A program made the translations under genes and the position numbers. From NCBI GenBank assembly GCA_037903355.1, contig JBAJFE010000012.1, forward strand, positions 1 to 64,000: DNA of 64,000 bases, written 5' to 3'. Of this stretch, positions 45,400 through 55,797 are shown piece after piece (the first letter of the stretch is position 1; the number at the start of each line of letters is the position of its first letter). This stretch comes from Trichuris trichiura (taxonomy: Eukaryota; Nematoda; Enoplea; Trichinellida; Trichuridae). A model generated the notes under the pieces. It was not told the DNA's origin. It worked only from the letters and a program-made list of their open reading frames with translations, and ran no database searches.

Positions 45400-48120
45400 T
45401 AAATGACCATCATCTGGTGGCTATGCAATTATTTATAGGCTCTCAGCTTCACTTCGATGACAGCTTTCAAATTTCTAATTTCAACAGAAAAAGTGCGCTA
45501 CATTTCGTCTCTTTGGTCCCTCTTAATTTATGCTGTTTGATGGTTCATGTTCAAGTGAAAATTTCTACAGAAGTGTTGTTGCCGTATTCGCTCCCACATA
45601 TTGTAGTCACAATGAGGGGCAGGATGAGCTTTCGCTAACTGTATTAATATTTCCGATCTCACAAGTGGTACTCTTAATTTTTTGTCCCGCCTTGGTTCAG
45701 AGTATGCGTGAATTGTGAAGCGTCGACTTCTTGATGCAATAAGTGATTCTCTTTATCGGTGAGCCATTTTTCATCTTTAGTCGACGTTCCGCTAGTGCAC
45801 TCTCGTTGCCTCAAGCATTTTACAGCAGTTGAACAGTAACGGGCAAATGAAGTCGACTAAATTTCCGTTCGGCCAACGTGTTGCACTGAGTAAAGTTGGG
45901 CAGAGAAATGCATGCTATTTTAAATTGCATTTGGGCATGGCAGTTTTTAAACGTTGATGGCGACGTAGTTCAGATCGTTAGTTTTCTTCTTCTCTTATGC
46001 TTAGAGAAAAAAATCTGACTCTCGTGCTTTGTACGTCTTGCGTGGCTGGCGAGTATGCGTTGTGGGCCTGCCTGAAATCCGTTTGTTCACTTTTGGAAAA
46101 CATTTAAAAATAGTGGAACGACTTGTGTCCAATCGATTAAGTAGATTCGCAACGATTGAAAAACGGCTACTTCCATAGTAATGGCATGCCGATTGTGAAG
46201 TTGCAGCATTGATTTAGCTTCGTTTCAATGTGACCATGTCAAATTATCTGATGGGCGGTTCGACCAAAAACACGCACTGCCGGCGTGTGTTTCATTTGAA
46301 CGTGATAAACAGCGGTGGCTGTTTCTTGCGCAGTTGCTTAATAATGCGTTACAAGGAGACAAAGGTGCTTAGCTATGTCATTTCTATGTTACTATTCATT
46401 TCAGTTGAAGCTTCATTACTAGCGGATGCCCATGCAGTGCGGCAGTTACTCGCTGGCCGACGAAGTGCCGTTTGGGAATGAACGTTTTGCGTTATCGCAT
46501 GCCACTCTCAACTCGGGCAAAAACGTTAACAACGTCATTCGTTCCTTCTGCCGCGTTTTCAAAAAACTTATATTGTTAAGCAACATTCTTAGTAGTGCAA
46601 TCGATCGACTTGACGCAAGAGAGTTTCCTTATCGCAAGGAAAGTTCAAAATTTCAGACGAGTACGAATTGTTAGCATCGCAACGCAGTTGCGACTATATT
46701 CAAAGACTTACATCCTTTCACAGCTTCCATCCATTTGCAGCGAAGAAAACATTCACGATGCATCCCGTGAAAATTTTTAAGAGGGAACTTGACTGAACAC
46801 AAGTCATGGTTTGTTTGTCTTTCGTTTTGTTTTCCCGACTCTGCACGTACATAACTTCCTTAGTAAGAATGTCTGACTTTACGATGCTGTGAAGAAGCTG
46901 TTCCGCGTCATACTTATTTAGTCTAGAGATTGCACGTTACTTCAAAGTAAGGGTGTAATAACTCCTAAAACCTGCATCTTTTTCCGGACATGAGTCAGAG
47001 TATTGTTATGCAAATAACTTAACGTCCTGTCATCGTTTTTTCAGTTAGGCGAAGCCTACTTCCTCTACAAACATCTAAAGTGAACTTACGGCAATGTGGT
47101 GCGAACCTTGGCTGAACGTAACTGCCCGTATCCTACAGAACGGTTTCATAGAGAATGACAACATTTCCGTTTCCTTTTCTTTCGTCTTAAATACGGAAAT
47201 AGAACTCGTTTTTTCAACCGTCATGAAAAGCTTACTGACGACGCTTTCGGGATCTCTGTTCCGTTTTGACCGTTTATATTCGACGGGATAGAATGGACTG
47301 GTTCCATAAAAGCGTTGTCGATAAATTTTCGTAACAGTTGGACGGGTTGCTTTTTCATGATCTGCGCGTCCGTACGAAGAGCATCATTTTCGTATTATGA
47401 TGGCGAACTATGCTCTAAATAACTTTTTGTTCGACCTGCGATTAGTTAGCTTTTCTTGACATGCATTGGCAGCCAACGCGGGAAAACGTGCTTTGCCATA
47501 CGAGTTTTGCGCCCCATGCTACGGTTAAAACAAGAAAATGGGACCTGAAAGGAACGCTTTGAAAAGTTGGGCATTTAGCGCACTGTTTTTAACCGGCAAA
47601 GTTTGTTAGCAATCGTGGTATAGTTGTATCCGTGGATGTGAGACCTAAAACGTGTTAGTAAAATAGTCACGCAATATCTGTGTTAGTAAGTTCCTTGCTG
47701 AAGCTTGAATAAGTTATCCAAGTTTTAATCGATTGTTGACGTGACTACGGTTTTGAAGTCAATCAACGTCTTTCGAGATTTTTTTGCTCTGCTCAGCATC
47801 AAGTGCGCTCATTTCAACGTTCAGGGGAAAGTTGGCTTACGCGCAAAGAATTGATGTCATTTTCAACCTTTTTTCGCCTGCTGCTATGTTGATGAAGCAT
47901 GCGGAGGCGACGGCTTGCTCCCTGTTTGCTTTGGACAATTCGCCTTTCCGTCATTCAATCTTTTTTTTAGTTGCAGAGCTTATTGCTAATGGACATAGTG
48001 GACTTGTTTCTTCCTTCAGAACCGACTAGCAGCCGTTGGAAAAGAATGGTTGGCCTTTTCGAATCCCTAATTTGTTTAAGCCAACGCTTAGCTCTTCATG
48101 CCTGATGTGGAATTCTCCGG
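45400..48120 (+). other. Probable multi-exon gene(s), product not recognised
   Basis: Between HSBP1 and tincar, several plus-strand stretches look coding and are edged by plausible splice sites, but I could not join them into one frame or name the protein. Candidates: 45785-45840 (DVPLVHSRCLKHFTAVEQ, TTTAG before it and GTAACG after); 46010-46050 (SDSRALYVLRGWR, then GTATGC); 46215-46365 (VKLSDGRFDQKHALPA... RWLFLAQLLNNALQGDK, then GTGCTT); 46405-46480 (EASLLADAHAVRQLLAG); 47970-48103 (LQSLLLMDIVDLFLPSEP ... WKRMVGLFES, ending at a stop). An ATG exon ending in GTGAGC (MKKQLQFRLADEGQNVKRP, 48366-48433) may start another transcript. A large helical scaffold protein is one guess. Confidence 0.4.
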
Positions 48121-48440
48121 CGAGAATTGACTGACGTTTTTGGTGTTTTACCTTCTCGTTCGTTTGGCCTATTCGTCAATTTCCTAAAATTCCAGTCGTA
48201 CACGCTGTAGGGAACTAGCAGCTGTCGGAAATTTCAAGCAGAGAAATAACGCAGCTTCGTTCTACTTGGCGTTTAGCGACGAAAAAGGTCTTCATCGTCT
48301 GATTGTCATTTATTTTTCAACTTTTTCTTCGCTCACCACAGTTTTTACCGAGTTTTCTCGAAGTTATGAAAAAGCAATTGCAGTTCCGATTGGCAGATGA
48401 AGGGCAAAATGTCAAACGGCCCAGCACGGGAAGGTGAGCG

Positions 48441-48758
48441 TTACGGCAAGTTCTTCCTTATTGGGGCACAATGAAGTAGCGTCGTTTTTGCATCGATCGT
48501 CGACCCAACAACGGTTGTCCACTTAATCAAGTCGAAGCTTTTGGACGAGGAAAGCTTGATTTGTAGCTGCAAGATCAATAGCTCGCCCGTCAGGAGGCAA
48601 CCGGTGCGCACATCCCAACTGTTCTTCAACCATCCAATCAGGACTGAAGCAAGGGCTTGCGTCAAGCCACCAAGTACCTCCTTTACTCCAATTGAGTCAT
48701 ATGGATACGCGACTGGCCGATGTTGGTCCAAGGTGAACAGCATGGGCAGCACGCTTGG
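48441..48758 (-). other. 103-codon minus-strand open frame, unassigned
   Basis: An uninterrupted minus-strand frame with hydrophobic, leucine-rich composition ('GVKEVLGGLTQALASVLIGWL', 'GCLLTGELLILQLQIKL'). The plus strand is also open for 86 codons here, so the coding strand is uncertain. No family recognised; could be chance. Confidence 0.2.
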
Positions 48759-48986
48759 CTGGTCAGCATCTTTGGGTTCCTACTTGTCAAGCAACTGCTG
48801 AAGAACTCCAAAACATTGATAGACGTATTATAACGAGAAGGCCGGCGATACATCCAGCAGCTGCTCATTTTTGCTGATATTTCATAGCATCAAGTCAGCA
48901 TGAGAAAGCAACAACGTTGGCCGTGAACGCATGATTTAAATTGTTAGCTCGTTGTTGTGGTACACCTCCGTGTGAGGCCAGCAGCT

Positions 48987-51900
48987 ATGGGATGCTGGTA
49001 CCGACCTGAGCTGAACACCATTAGCTCCATTTGGTATTGCCTATTTTTTGTCCTTCTCCAGGGATATTTGCTCTACATTGGTCTTGCACGCTACTCGGCT
49101 CTTGCGGAAAGCGGTTGGCCTAATGCCCGCGACCAGTCGTCGTCCTTGTCCTTATACGTTGCTTTTCACGGTGTGATCATCGCCTTGCTACCTTTTTTCG
49201 TCTTTTCTGCCATTTTTAAAGTTGGAAATTTGGCCAACGACGGAGAGCGCATTGCTGAGAAGCAACAGCCCGTCATAAGGACTTCCGGTTCGCGGTGCTG
49301 CATGCGTTTAAAGGCATGTTGGATTCATGGTCTTCCAGTCAGCCAGACCGTCCATTTGATTATAGCGACCGCCTTCCTGGTTTGCAGTTCGCTTATTGAA
49401 ACTGAGCTAGTCAGAGAAGAAAACTCAGTCCATATGGGTACGTATAGCTAAGTTTGCTGCTTTTTTGTTGAATGTTTGTTTTCATTTCAATCTTGTGCAC
49501 TGGTCGAAATAGGATTGGTTGAGATTGGCATGTTTTAAACGTTCCCTTTAACCGAGTCCCCTTCGTTAGGGATTTCTATGGTGCCAGGCTCCGCTAAGTG
49601 CTGTGCTTCTGCTCTGCAGCTTGCGCGCATGCTTGACGGCTCCTCCGTCCAACTGGTTTGGGCCCCCAAACAATTTCTTGGCCAGTCGCAGGTAAGGCCA
49701 AAACAGATTAATCGAACTTTACCCTGGTCCCAAAGATTTATTCCGCAAAACGATGCCAACACCGTCGGCATGACCAGGGCACATTTCCATCGATTGCATC
49801 GACTTTGCTTAACTAAAGGAAGAATATGATAGGAGGACTAATCACCATCCTGAGAACGCGGGATAATAAGCTGGAACAAAGGGCATCGATAGTATCTGCG
49901 CTGATGTACAATATTTCAAAACAAACAACGGTAATATTTGTTTTCGGCTCCGCGCGACAAGAAGTGGGAATAGCTATCTTTCCATAACGCAAGCATGGCA
50001 GCTTCGTTGCCAAGCGCTCGGAGAAAACTGTGCAAATTGGAAAGTCGAGAAAAAGGCTCTCTTCGTCTTTGGCGGTTTAGGAATTAATTACAATCGATCC
50101 CCAACCGGTCGGAACGACTTTCCGCGGTTGTCCGTTGGCGTCTGACATTGTTTGATCAGCCTGTCTCGCGTTTCGCCGGATAAGTGTTGCCGCATACGCG
50201 TTTAAGAACATTGCTATTGGAATTGATTGGGCATTCATTCCAAAAGTCGGCAGCGGGCATTTTTCAAAGCTGGGCACTTTTGTATAGTCTGGCGGATTGC
50301 TGTTATTTGATTATACGCTGCGCGGGATAGCAGGAACGAATTACGGTGTTCGATCGAAGCAGCTGCTTGCTTACACCCGTCGCACTGGCGTTTGAATCGT
50401 GTCTTTTGGACAACTTTAAAAGGACATCTGCTATGCATTGTCTTGACAAAACTTGTTGTTTTTTCCCTCCTTTGCCCACTGCAGATTACTTATAAGCAAG
50501 TAGCTGTCATCCGCTTGCGAGTAGTTGTATGCCTCTATCCATCTTAGGTTAGCAAATTCGTGCAAATAATTTGAGCGACCAGTGGGGGCAGTAGACATTT
50601 AGTCGGGCGTACTATAACTGGTCAGCCGTATGACGGATTGCGCTGCGTGACTATTCTTAAATTTTATGAATAGCTGAAAGTTGTGGTCTGCTCTCTTGGC
50701 GCTGATGACTCCGCCCTTCAATTGTCATTGCCACTACTGTGAATAACTTAGCTGATTGATCAACGCAGCCACCGGATGCTTAAACAAACACAGGGACAGT
50801 TGTTTCACACTTTTCCTTCATATCGGTCCAAAAAGATTGTTTCTAAAGTGAAGTTGCATTGTACAAAACCTTTTCATTTCATTCAGCCTTCTTTGTTCAG
50901 TTGATATCGACGCAGCTTCATATGTCCATCTCGTAATCAGCGTACAATCCAAGTGCGATAAATCAATTAATGGGTAGCTTGTCCCTCCAACTGTCCAGTT
51001 AAGGTTGTATTTTGGTAGATATTGTTCAAAGCTGAATTTTTAGTACACTAATCAAGTGTCAGCTATGCCACCTTTAGTTGGCTCAAAGTATCCTAGAAGA
51101 ACAACGCCTCGCTATTTTTTTTACTACATTAATTGCATCGCATCTCTCCAGAATCTCTCATTTATTGATTTTATGAGACGCAATTGCCTATAGGTACACT
51201 GGTCATCTTGTTTTAGCCATATCTGGTCAAGCGAAGCTTGTCGCTGCTATTAGCTCCATTTATGGACGAAATTCATAAGTCTGCCACACAGATGGGCTGC
51301 TATTTTGCCATATCGAAGAAGCGATATCGTCAGTGAAGGGCAGCTTTTATAGTAATTTGTACGATAACAGTATACGTTTACTGCACATTCAGTTACTTCA
51401 AATTTAAGCATTACAGCTTTCAAACGTGGCTTGTCTTAAGCTGTTAGCCTTTGGACTTCTCAAATTACTAATACGTAGGACTTGCTGCACTTTCCTCGGA
51501 ATTCCTGTATAGCGTTTTCAGAAAGATCATTGTTCGAACTGTCTATCAGCATTTGAACTATTCACGTAAGAAGGGATGACGTCATAGCTTTCGTTGCTGA
51601 CTCTTTGACGCACTCTTCTGAATGGCAGGAAGAAAGCGGATGCGCTTAATGAGCGCAGAGGAAGGGAGGTATTCATCTCTCCAAGGTTGAGTTGATATTG
51701 CAAAAATTCCTTCCCGTTTCGTGAAAAAAACTAAGCTCGTTTCGATGTGCACTTATCGCTGTCCATTGATTGCTCTGCTGATTACTTTCAGTGGAAACTT
51801 TCTTTGTACCACACTGAGCGTGATAAGAATGATTACGCGTCATGGAATTAAGTGTTTTAAAGTAGACTTTACTTCTCCGATAACAAGCGAAAAAGAGTCA

Positions 51901-54900
51901 ACCAAATAAGGCTTTATGCAGACCGTCTCTGGACTGAAATTCAGACAGACGGTTTTCTGGAAATCTGAACATCTGTACTTTTGCTTGCAATGGAATTCCC
52001 GCCTAAATGGGCAGCTTTACTGCGCATTTAATAGGTTCACACTATGAAAGGATTGTCTCAGCGCTATCTCCATGTATGCTAACTTTCTTAGTAACAGAAT
52101 GGTCATATGTAGGCTTCACTAACGGCTTCGTAGGTTTCATTACAAAAGCCACAAGCACCAAGTCATTTTGGTTGATCTCACAAAGATTAACATTAAGACG
52201 GGGCAGTTCTGATTTCAAGGAAGAAAAAATAGCTATACATAATTAAGCCTAAGCCTAAGCCTATTGAAGGTATCTTTATTACGGCTTCTCCCGTTAAGAT
52301 TTAAAGTAAAAAAAGGTTTTTTCTTTCTTTCCGGAGCTTTCAGGTCTTTCGCGACCCGTCTTCAGCGGTGAGATAAAGTGTAGTGCACTACACTTTATAT
52401 CACCGCTGAAGACGGGTCGCGAAAGACCTGAAAGCTCCGGAAAGAAAGAAAAACCTTTTTTTACTTTAAATCTTAACGGGAGAAGCCGTAATAAAGATAC
52501 CTTCAATATGAAAACGCACACTCCCGTACCAAAGCACCAGGTTTTTAAGCCTATGCCTAACCCTAAGCCTTATCGCCTCACTTTCTACCTACTTTGATCT
52601 CACGTGACAGCAAGGCCCTGATAATCAATTAGTTCTAGCTTCACTCACTGGAACTTCGCCTCTATGTATCATTTAGCAACTTGCTGTGATTGGAGGTTTG
52701 CCTATTTCAAAAGAAAGTATCTTGTTTCCAGTTGCCTTTATTGCCTCATTTTAAGGCTTCTTTAAACTGTCGGTGATCATAGTTATCCATAGTTCGAAAA
52801 CAAACTTCTGATTAAGGAAAGAATGCCCCATTAATTTTACGACGCTTAAATAGCAGATAAATTTCTCTGTGCTTTTCCAAGTTTTTTCGTTCCTCTAATC
52901 ATCTTCACATCTTTAGTGTTCGAGTTTGAGTTGTCAGCGTTCTTTTGCGAATGAATTGTCAAATCAGGCAACTAGTGACGTCAGCAATTGCTGCTCATGA
53001 ATTTTAGTTATGAATAAATTTGCCTGATGGTCTTGCATGTACAAACGGATAAGAAGTGTAGTCAACTGTTTAAGTAACTGCTGTATGCTGTTATAGACGA
53101 TGTTTGGTTCACTGAGCTGAACTTCCTGCACAATTCGCCTAACTACGGTGCATCATTAAAAAATTATTGGAACAACAGCGATCAAGAATTGAAGAAGCCG
53201 CAGCTTCTCGTCTCCGTTCGAACTTTTGGAGTGTCGCTTCCTTTTGTCAATTATATCTCCGCACTGGTGGCGTTTGCAATCGCATACCCTTCAGTTTTTT
53301 GGAGAGCGAATCGTGCCTTCAGTTTCATCTTCAGCTGCCATCTTATGATCCATGCCGTGACGGCCGTATTTTGTTTCGTCGCCTATTCGACGTTACGACG
53401 TATCTACATAACTGGATATGCGGATCAGGGCGGATATAGCACTCCGTTTCTCCTTCAGGAACCTTATCTGCTTATTTTATACCTTTGTACGTCTGCGGTG
53501 ATGCTTCTTGCATCTGCGGTGGTTTACAGCTACGGGTATACAAAGTTTTGCCTCTCAACTCTTATGAAGAGGGGTCAGTATCGCGTACAGCAAAAGGTGT
53601 ACTCTATCTACTGTGAGGGTTATTCACCCCACATCTCAGCTATTGTCACTCTTGTTATGATGGTCTTGTGCAAAGCACCTACTCTTTATGACTTGATGGT
53701 GCTATACCAGCATCAGTCGCAAGCCGTACTTCTTAGCTGCATCATAGCAGAAGTGTGCTATTTGTTCATGTGGATTCTTTTATGGCTGAGCTTAACACTC
53801 AAGCGCGACTGGATTTTTAATGTGCAACATTCCCCTTCTGAAATAGGAAATTTGCTAGAGCTGAGAACCGACGAAGGACGAGAATGCAGTGACGCCTCGC
53901 TCATAGTTTTCTCGAAAGAACTTGCCTTCTCTACGGACAACGAGCGTCAGAAGGCGGCTATCATTAAGGAGGTGCAGAAAAGTGGGAGGTTTAAAGCTTT
54001 GGACGATGTCTACTGGCTGAAACCTCAGAAAAACGACCTGCATTCAAGTCAGACGGTCATTGTACCTTCTAAAGCATTGGTATACAACAAGATCAATGCT
54101 CAACCGTCGGAAAGCAAAATTTCCATTTCTAGTAGGGACGTTGATTTTAGGAATAGTGATGGATTCACCACAGAAGCAACGACAAGGCAGAGAACAACGG
54201 ATAGTTATACGCAACTGCCAGAAAATTTGTATGGCAGTAGTCGTGACCTCGTGACCACTTTCGGGACTTTGCCGAAAGTGGAAAAAGAGAAACCATTTCC
54301 TTCACAAACTGCTCAGTTTTATCGGAAAGATAGCAGCAGCATGGAAAATGCAATGTTCAGCCACCACGAAAGAGATACTCCGTACGCAACCATCCAACGT
54401 ACCACAAAATCTCAGGGCTTAATTTCTACAAACCCGCCTAACGTACGAAAAGTTTCGACTGGTAGAAATAGGGAATGCGTTGATGACAATGCCAGCCAGC
54501 GATCAAGCTATGCTAACCTTCCCAGCCCGCGCTTGGGTTCTTGGGATGAGGGCTGCTCCAAACGTTCTAATGGAAAAACATCAAATGCAAAATGTCTCAT
54601 GGCTCAACGACCTGAACATTCCTTACCGCCGATTAAGTCTCCGTTGGAAAGACAAGGAAGGCACCCACCTCCTCCACCTTCCGGAACTGGACCTTATTGC
54701 GCGTTATTTGTACCTCCGCCAGTTTCGGTAGGTGAATCTCCCATGACAATTCCAATCCGCCGAACGCCTAAGCATTCGCTCAGCTTTGAAAGGGCAAAGC
54801 AACATGACAGGCTGTCGCTGGATAAACCAAAAACACCAATTGGGGATAGTTTATCCCGTCCAGGTGACACGAAGAAAAGTGAATCGCAGTCGGACATCTT

Positions 54901-55102
54901 CCTACCCAAAGCAGCCACCTGTAAACCGCCTCAGGGAAGTTCCGGCAAAGCGTGTGACATCTCCTGGAACGTTAACCCGTTATATAGAATTCAGCCGTCT
55001 AGAAATTTTCACAATGTCTTTGAAAGCACGGCGACCACTACTAACCAAGGAGAATCCCCGTCTCACGACCCATTGGCTAAATTCACAACGAGCATAGTGT
55101 GA
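48987..55102 (+). CDS. tinc: Tincar homologue, eight-pass membrane protein
   Basis: CDS is joined from 48987..49437 and 53097..55102 (818 aa). Exon 1 ends ATG-G at a GTACGT donor in phase 1; exon 2 follows TGTTATAG and restores 'VHM-D-DVWFTELNF', matching the Tincar region after TM3. Membrane spans: about 13-34, 59-80 and 126-145 in exon 1; 199-219, 224-248, 274-295, 330-352 and 360-385 in exon 2, giving eight as in Drosophila Tincar. Shared signatures include 'LNTISSIWY..LFVLLQGYL', 'FSAIFKVGNLANDG', 'YPSVFW', 'APTLYDLMVLY' and, in the tail, 'DDVYWLKPQ'. The 430-residue cytoplasmic tail is Ser/Pro-rich with a PPPPP run near 655, a possible SH3/WW ligand. Drosophila Tincar is needed in heart and eye development; the role in nematodes is unknown. 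The 3.66-kb intron holds the ribozyme-bearing palindrome. Confidence 0.9.
49438..52243. other. First part of the tincar intron
   Basis: Phase-1 intron sequence from the GTACGT donor. Short frames with splice-like edges occur (e.g. around 49600-49690), but the protein joins perfectly without them, so I treat this as non-coding. Confidence 0.6.
52331..52368 (-). ncRNA. Hammerhead-like ribozyme motif, copy F
   Basis: Left arm of the palindrome, minus strand: CCG (52368-52366), CTGAAGA (52365-52359), C, GGGTC pairing with GACCT, GAAA (52341-52338), GC, T (52335), C (52334, predicted cleavage position), CGG (52333-52331). Antisense to tincar. The seventh core position is A; that position is tolerant in hammerheads. 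Confidence 0.58.
52403..52440 (+). ncRNA. Hammerhead-like ribozyme motif, copy G
   Basis: Right arm of the palindrome, plus strand: CCG (52403-52405), CTGAAGA (52406-52412), C, GGGTC pairing with GACCT, GAAA (52430-52433), GC, T (52436), C (52437, predicted cleavage position), CGG (52438-52440). It is in the sense orientation of the tincar pre-mRNA, but there it would compete with folding of the whole palindrome. Confidence 0.58.
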
Positions 55103-55320
55103 AGAATTTGAAGCGCAAATTGGCCTCCACTTCTCCCGCGTATTATGATTAACGCGTCAGAGACATACGAGACGGTAACACTGTTGCGCTGAAGCGTATG
55201 AATTCTTTGATTGCCGTTAGTGGACATGTTGCACCTGCTGATAAAAGCTGCGCTTTAAATTGCGAGTCAACTTCTTTCTTAATGATGTACAATTAAAGAA
55301 TTCTGTAATTATACAGTCAA

Positions 55321-55326
55321 AATAAA
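55321..55326 (+). terminator. Poly(A) signal AATAAA of tincar
   Basis: AATAAA about 220 nt after the tincar stop codon, in an AT-rich context. Confidence 0.55.
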
Positions 55327-55479
55327 GCAAACTCGATTATACTTTGTCATCATGCGCGGCTGAGAGTTTGCATAAAGCCTATAGCACAATGTTCCTGAAT
55401 TTCAGCTCACCTGCGATAGACGATGGAAATCCTTAACTCAACTTTTTCTTGAAAAGCCTGCTCATAATATTTAACACTG

Positions 55480-55797
55480 ATGATCCACTATGATATGCCA
55501 ACAAGTAATGTATTGACTGAGCGTAAAAAAATGGTTGAGAATAAAAGCAAAATGTATAAGTGCAGCCACTTTTACGCTGACGACTTCTGCACAGCGAAAT
55601 GTTGCATCCCATGTAAATATTGCCTTAAAACCGTTGCTGGAAATTTTCTGGAGAGAATAACGAACACTGACAAAGAGGACAGGACCCAGCCGATCCAGGC
55701 AGACAAGTTAAAATGCCTGAATACCCAACGAAAACAGCTTTCCTCTGTAAAACGAAATGAACGCTCACGCGGTACGTATGAAATGCTGTTTATCTAA
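55480..55797 (+). CDS. Possible small cysteine-containing protein, unassigned
   Basis: A 105-codon ATG-initiated open frame. Residues about 26-46 form a cysteine cluster (KYKCSHFYADDFC, then AKCCIPCKYC) followed by a lysine/arginine-rich tail. There is no signal peptide and no domain I recognise. It lies downstream of the tincar poly(A) signal, so it would be a separate transcript. The frame could be chance; the compact Cys pattern is the only reason for listing it. Confidence 0.25.
   Translation: MIHYDMPTSNVLTERKKMVENKSKMYKCSHFYADDFCTAKCCIPCKYCLKTVAGNFLERITNTDKEDRTQPIQADKLKCLNTQRKQLSSVKRNERSRGTYEMLFI

Larger units (their letters stand above)
52244..52571. repeat. Near-perfect 243-bp palindrome bounded by TTAGGC hexamers
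   Basis: TAAGCC repeats (three units, 52244-52263) abut the left end of a palindrome at 52264-52506 centred at 52385/52386 (GTAGTG|CACTAC). Arms of about 121 bp differ only by a one-base A-run indel and a small change near the centre. The right arm continues into the family tail (TATGAAAAC, TCCCGTACCAA) and then degenerate hexamers (AAGCCTATGCCTAACCCTAAGCC, 52547-52569). Each arm carries one hammerhead-like motif. It shares its tail with the cluster at 6245-6715. It lies inside the tincar intron. Confidence 0.92.

Noticed and set aside
49578..49829. Possible extra tincar exon between the two assigned exons
   Set aside because: The phase-1 to phase-1 join across the 3.66-kb intron already restores the conserved protein; including this segment would disrupt it.
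53755..54353. Minus-strand frames within the tincar tail
   Set aside because: Lie inside a 667-codon confirmed exon on the other strand.
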